A DNA stretch of 64,000 nt from Promicromonospora umidemergens. GTDB taxonomy: Bacteria; Actinomycetota; Actinomycetes; Actinomycetales; Cellulomonadaceae. The notes under the pieces are model-generated. The model was not told the origin of the DNA, made no database searches, and saw only the letters and a program-made list of their open reading frames with translations. The stretch spans positions 62,001-126,000 of the forward strand of contig NZ_JAMTCT010000010.1 in assembly GCF_024171995.1 (NCBI RefSeq), in the 5' to 3' direction. This document shows positions 61,953-64,000 of this stretch, in pieces; position 1 is the first letter of the stretch; each line of letters starts with the position of its first letter. The translations under genes were made by a program, and so were the position numbers.

Positions 61953-62978
61953 TCAGGCCGAGTCGCCCTCTATCAGGCGAGGGGCGAAGATCCGGCGCTC
62001 GTCGCGGACCGGGCGGCCCGCTACCAGGTCGACCAGCATGCTGGTGGCCGCGCCGACCATCTGCACCACCGGGTTGTGCACGGTGGTCAGCCGGGGCGAG
62101 GTCGTCTCCGCGATCCCGAGGTCGTCGAACCCGACCACGGAGACGTCGCCGGGCACGGACCGGCCGCGATCGGCGAGCACACGCAGCGTGGCCTCCGCCA
62201 TCAGGTCGGAGGCGGCGAAGATGCCGTCCAGGTCGGGATGCTGGTCCAGCAGCCGGCGGGCCGCGACGACGGCCCCGGCAGAGGTGAAGTCCCCCTCGAC
62301 GACGGCGTCGTCGGGCAGGCCCGCGTCGCGGAGAGCATCCCGCCACCCGATCATGCGGTCCACCCCGGCGGGCATGTCGAGCGGCCCGGTGATGGTCCCG
62401 ATGCGCCGTCGGCCGCGGTCGATCATCCGCTGGGTGGCGATGCGCCCGCCGGTGACGTTGTCGACGTCCACGTAGCGCAGGCCACGGGAGAACTGCGGGT
62501 CGGGCTCGAAGAGCCGCCCCACGAAGACTGCGGGCAGCATGGTCGGGCCGAGCTCCGTCTCGAGCTGGTCGCCCTGGTGGTGCGACGCCACGATGACGCC
62601 GTCCACGTGACCGCTGCGCAGGTAGCGGCCCACCCGCCCGCGCTGCTCGCCCGGCCGGGCGAGCAGCAGCACGAGCTGCAGGTCCGTCCCGGCCAGCCCC
62701 TCGCTCACCCCCGCGAGGGTGCCGCTGAGGAACGGGTCGGTGAGGATGCGCTGGTCCGGCTCGGGCACCACGAGGGCTATCGAGTCGGTCCGCCGGGTCA
62801 CGAGGGACCTGGCGGCGCGGTTCGGTGCGTACCCGAGGCGGGCGACGGCGTCGTCCACCGCCGCCTGCGCCTCGGGCGATACTCGCAGGCCACCGTTGAT
62901 GGCGCGCGACGCAGTCGACCGGGATACCCCGGCCGACTGGGCCACGTCGTCCAGGGTGGGTGGGCCTGAGGTCGTCAC
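61953..62978 (-). CDS. LacI-family transcriptional regulator
   Basis: 341 residues from GTG 62978, overlapping the beta-glucosidase stop as GTGA. The HTH is TLDDVAQSAGVSRSTASRAI at 8-27, followed by the hinge with GYAPNRAARSL. The effector domain includes VGRLFEPDP, ITGPLDMPAG, FAASDLMAE and SVVGFDDLGIAE. It is coupled to a GH1 gene and so probably senses a beta-glucoside and represses its own operon. The operon's promoter is outside the window. Confidence 0.92.
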   Translation of the reverse strand: MTTSGPPTLDDVAQSAGVSRSTASRAINGGLRVSPEAQAAVDDAVARLGYAPNRAARSLVTRRTDSIALVVPEPDQRILTDPFLSGTLAGVSEGLAGTDLQLVLLLARPGEQRGRVGRYLRSGHVDGVIVASHHQGDQLETELGPTMLPAVFVGRLFEPDPQFSRGLRYVDVDNVTGGRIATQRMIDRGRRRIGTITGPLDMPAGVDRMIGWRDALRDAGLPDDAVVEGDFTSAGAVVAARRLLDQHPDLDGIFAASDLMAEATLRVLADRGRSVPGDVSVVGFDDLGIAETTSPRLTTVHNPVVQMVGAATSMLVDLVAGRPVRDERRIFAPRLIEGDSA

Positions 62979-64000
62979 GCCTTGGAAACCGCCTTGTCTC
63001 CGCCGTTGTCATCGCTCGTGTGCGGCATGGGCGTCGCCGATCGCTCCGGAACGGCGTTGGCCCGCGCGACCTGACCGTACCAGCGGCCGGACGCCTTCAC
63101 AGTGCGCTCCTGCGTCTCGAAGTCGACACGCACGAGCCCGAAGCGCTTGCCGTAGCCCCACGCCCACTCGTAGTTGTCGAGCAGCGACCAACCGAAGTAG
63201 CCGCGTACGTCCGCGCCCTCGTCGATGGCGTCCTTGACGGCGCGCAGGTGCACGTCGATGAACTCGAGGCGGTCCTGGTCGTCCACGGACCCGTCCGGCC
63301 CGGCGACGTCCTCGTAGGCGCTGCCGTTCTCCGTCACGTACAGCGCGATGCCGCGCGGTCCCGTGTAGTCCTGCTGCAGCCGCAGGAGGAGCCGGGTCAG
63401 GCCCTCTGGCTGGACCTCCCAGTTCTGGTCGGTGACGGGCAGGCCACGCGGGTGCGTGTACGCGCCGTCGCCGCCGGGGAACGGGGACGACGACGGGCGG
63501 GTCACCGGGGCGCCACCCTCCAGGGGTCGCTCGGCGGGCTTCGCCGAGACGGCGTTGCCGTGGTAATAGTTCACGCCGAGCGAGTCGATGGGCGTCGAGA
63601 TGATCTCGAGGTCGCCCTCCTTGATGTGCCGCTCGAGGCCGTACTCGCGCACGTCCTCCAGCACGTCCTCTGGGTAGGCGCCGCGCAGGATCGGGTCCGC
63701 GAAGATACGGGTGAACCCGCCGTCGAGCCGGCGCGCGGCGTCGACGTCGGCGGGGTCGTCCGGGTTCAGCGGGTCCTCGACCTCGAAGTTGAGCGTGATG
63801 CCGAGGTTCGCTTCCGGAGCCCGCTCACGCAGCGCCTCCACGGCCAGACCGTGGCCGAGCGAGAGGTGGTGCGCCGCCGCGAGGCCGTCCTCGCGGGACT
63901 GCCGGCCCGGTGCGTGCTGGCCGCCCGTGTAACCGAGGAACGCAGCGCACCACGGCTCGTTGAGCGTGGTCCACACGTCGACGCGGTCGCCGATCGCCTC
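62975..64000 (-). CDS. beta-glucosidase GH1, N-terminal part outside window
   Basis: The frame is open to the window edge (64000), so 341 C-terminal residues are visible. The acid/base Glu is in WTTLNEPWC, and the nucleophile Glu in ALYVTENGSAY. Also present are SLGVNYYHGN and the aglycone-site segment GYFGWSLLDNYEWAWGYGKRFG. It hydrolyses cellobiose or aryl beta-glucosides. Its stop overlaps the lacI start. The upstream genes, probably sugar ABC transporter components, are not visible. Confidence 0.93.
   Translation of the reverse strand, partial: EAIGDRVDVWTTLNEPWCAAFLGYTGGQHAPGRQSREDGLAAAHHLSLGHGLAVEALRERAPEANLGITLNFEVEDPLNPDDPADVDAARRLDGGFTRIFADPILRGAYPEDVLEDVREYGLERHIKEGDLEIISTPIDSLGVNYYHGNAVSAKPAERPLEGGAPVTRPSSSPFPGGDGAYTHPRGLPVTDQNWEVQPEGLTRLLLRLQQDYTGPRGIALYVTENGSAYEDVAGPDGSVDDQDRLEFIDVHLRAVKDAIDEGADVRGYFGWSLLDNYEWAWGYGKRFGLVRVDFETQERTVKASGRWYGQVARANAVPERSATPMPHTSDDNGGDKAVSKA

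Overview
This window looks like chromosomal DNA of a high-GC actinobacterium, most like the Micrococcales (Promicromonosporaceae or Cellulomonadaceae type). The signs are pervasive G/C third codon positions, many GTG starts, a mycothiol S-conjugate amidase, a ClgR regulator, the coproporphyrin-type heme enzymes HemH/HemQ, DUF4307 and DUF5997 proteins, and an LAXTG sortase substrate. The genus is inferred, not measured. There is no rRNA, CRISPR array, transposase, integrase or phage module. The window opens inside ndh and closes inside a GH1 beta-glucosidase gene.

Layout. 0-6.4 kb: 3' end of NADH dehydrogenase II, a compact tRNA with anticodon UAA, an alpha/beta hydrolase, a short UvrA-like ABC protein, clgR facing a single clpP, and an ArsR-type regulator. 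6.4-14.3 kb: large-subunit catalase, an ABC-2 exporter pair, a Bax-inhibitor-1 membrane protein, and a coupled hydrolase/TetR/membrane-protein operon. 14.4-20.7 kb: GH15 enzyme, a DGPF protein followed by an ECF42-type sigma gene that carries an internal deletion and frameshift, EamA transporter with divergent LysR, and FKBP isomerase. 20.7-34 kb: secreted GH55-like protein, rRNA-type methyltransferase with DUF5997, a LysR-effector-only protein beyond a repeat-rich intergenic region, an LAXTG surface protein, a GH2 beta-mannosidase/GH36 alpha-galactosidase operon, APH-like kinase, pentapeptide protein and MsrA. 34-41.4 kb: metallophosphoesterase, YdeI-like protein, PucR-type HTH protein, a coupled operon for a secreted M6 metalloprotease, a lipoprotein and a TlpA-like thioredoxin lipoprotein, then an AI-2E exporter. 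41.4-48.8 kb: a housekeeping block, ilvA-greA-DUF4307-mca-small membrane protein-nitrilase-hemolysin III-uppS-MarR. 48.8-64 kb: LysR/ald, glycerate kinase, hemH-hemQ, PrmC-like methyltransferase, gdhA, bioY, a PAS-AraC regulator divergent from putA, and LacI coupled to a GH1 beta-glucosidase.

How it fits together. Several carbohydrate-active enzymes (GH15, GH55-like, GH36, GH2, GH1) fit a plant-biomass degrader. Ald, GdhA, IlvA and PutA feed amino-acid carbon into central metabolism. Catalase, MsrA, Mca and the TlpA-like protein deal with oxidative or thiol stress. Nothing found is clearly a new defence or mobile system. The least ordinary items are the type I tRNA with a UAA anticodon, the broken ECF42 gene, a pair of homologous 63-nt hairpin elements (33340 and 61880) each ending ten bases from a stop codon, a 30-bp perfect palindrome inside the lipoprotein gene, and the protease-lipoprotein-thioredoxin operon.
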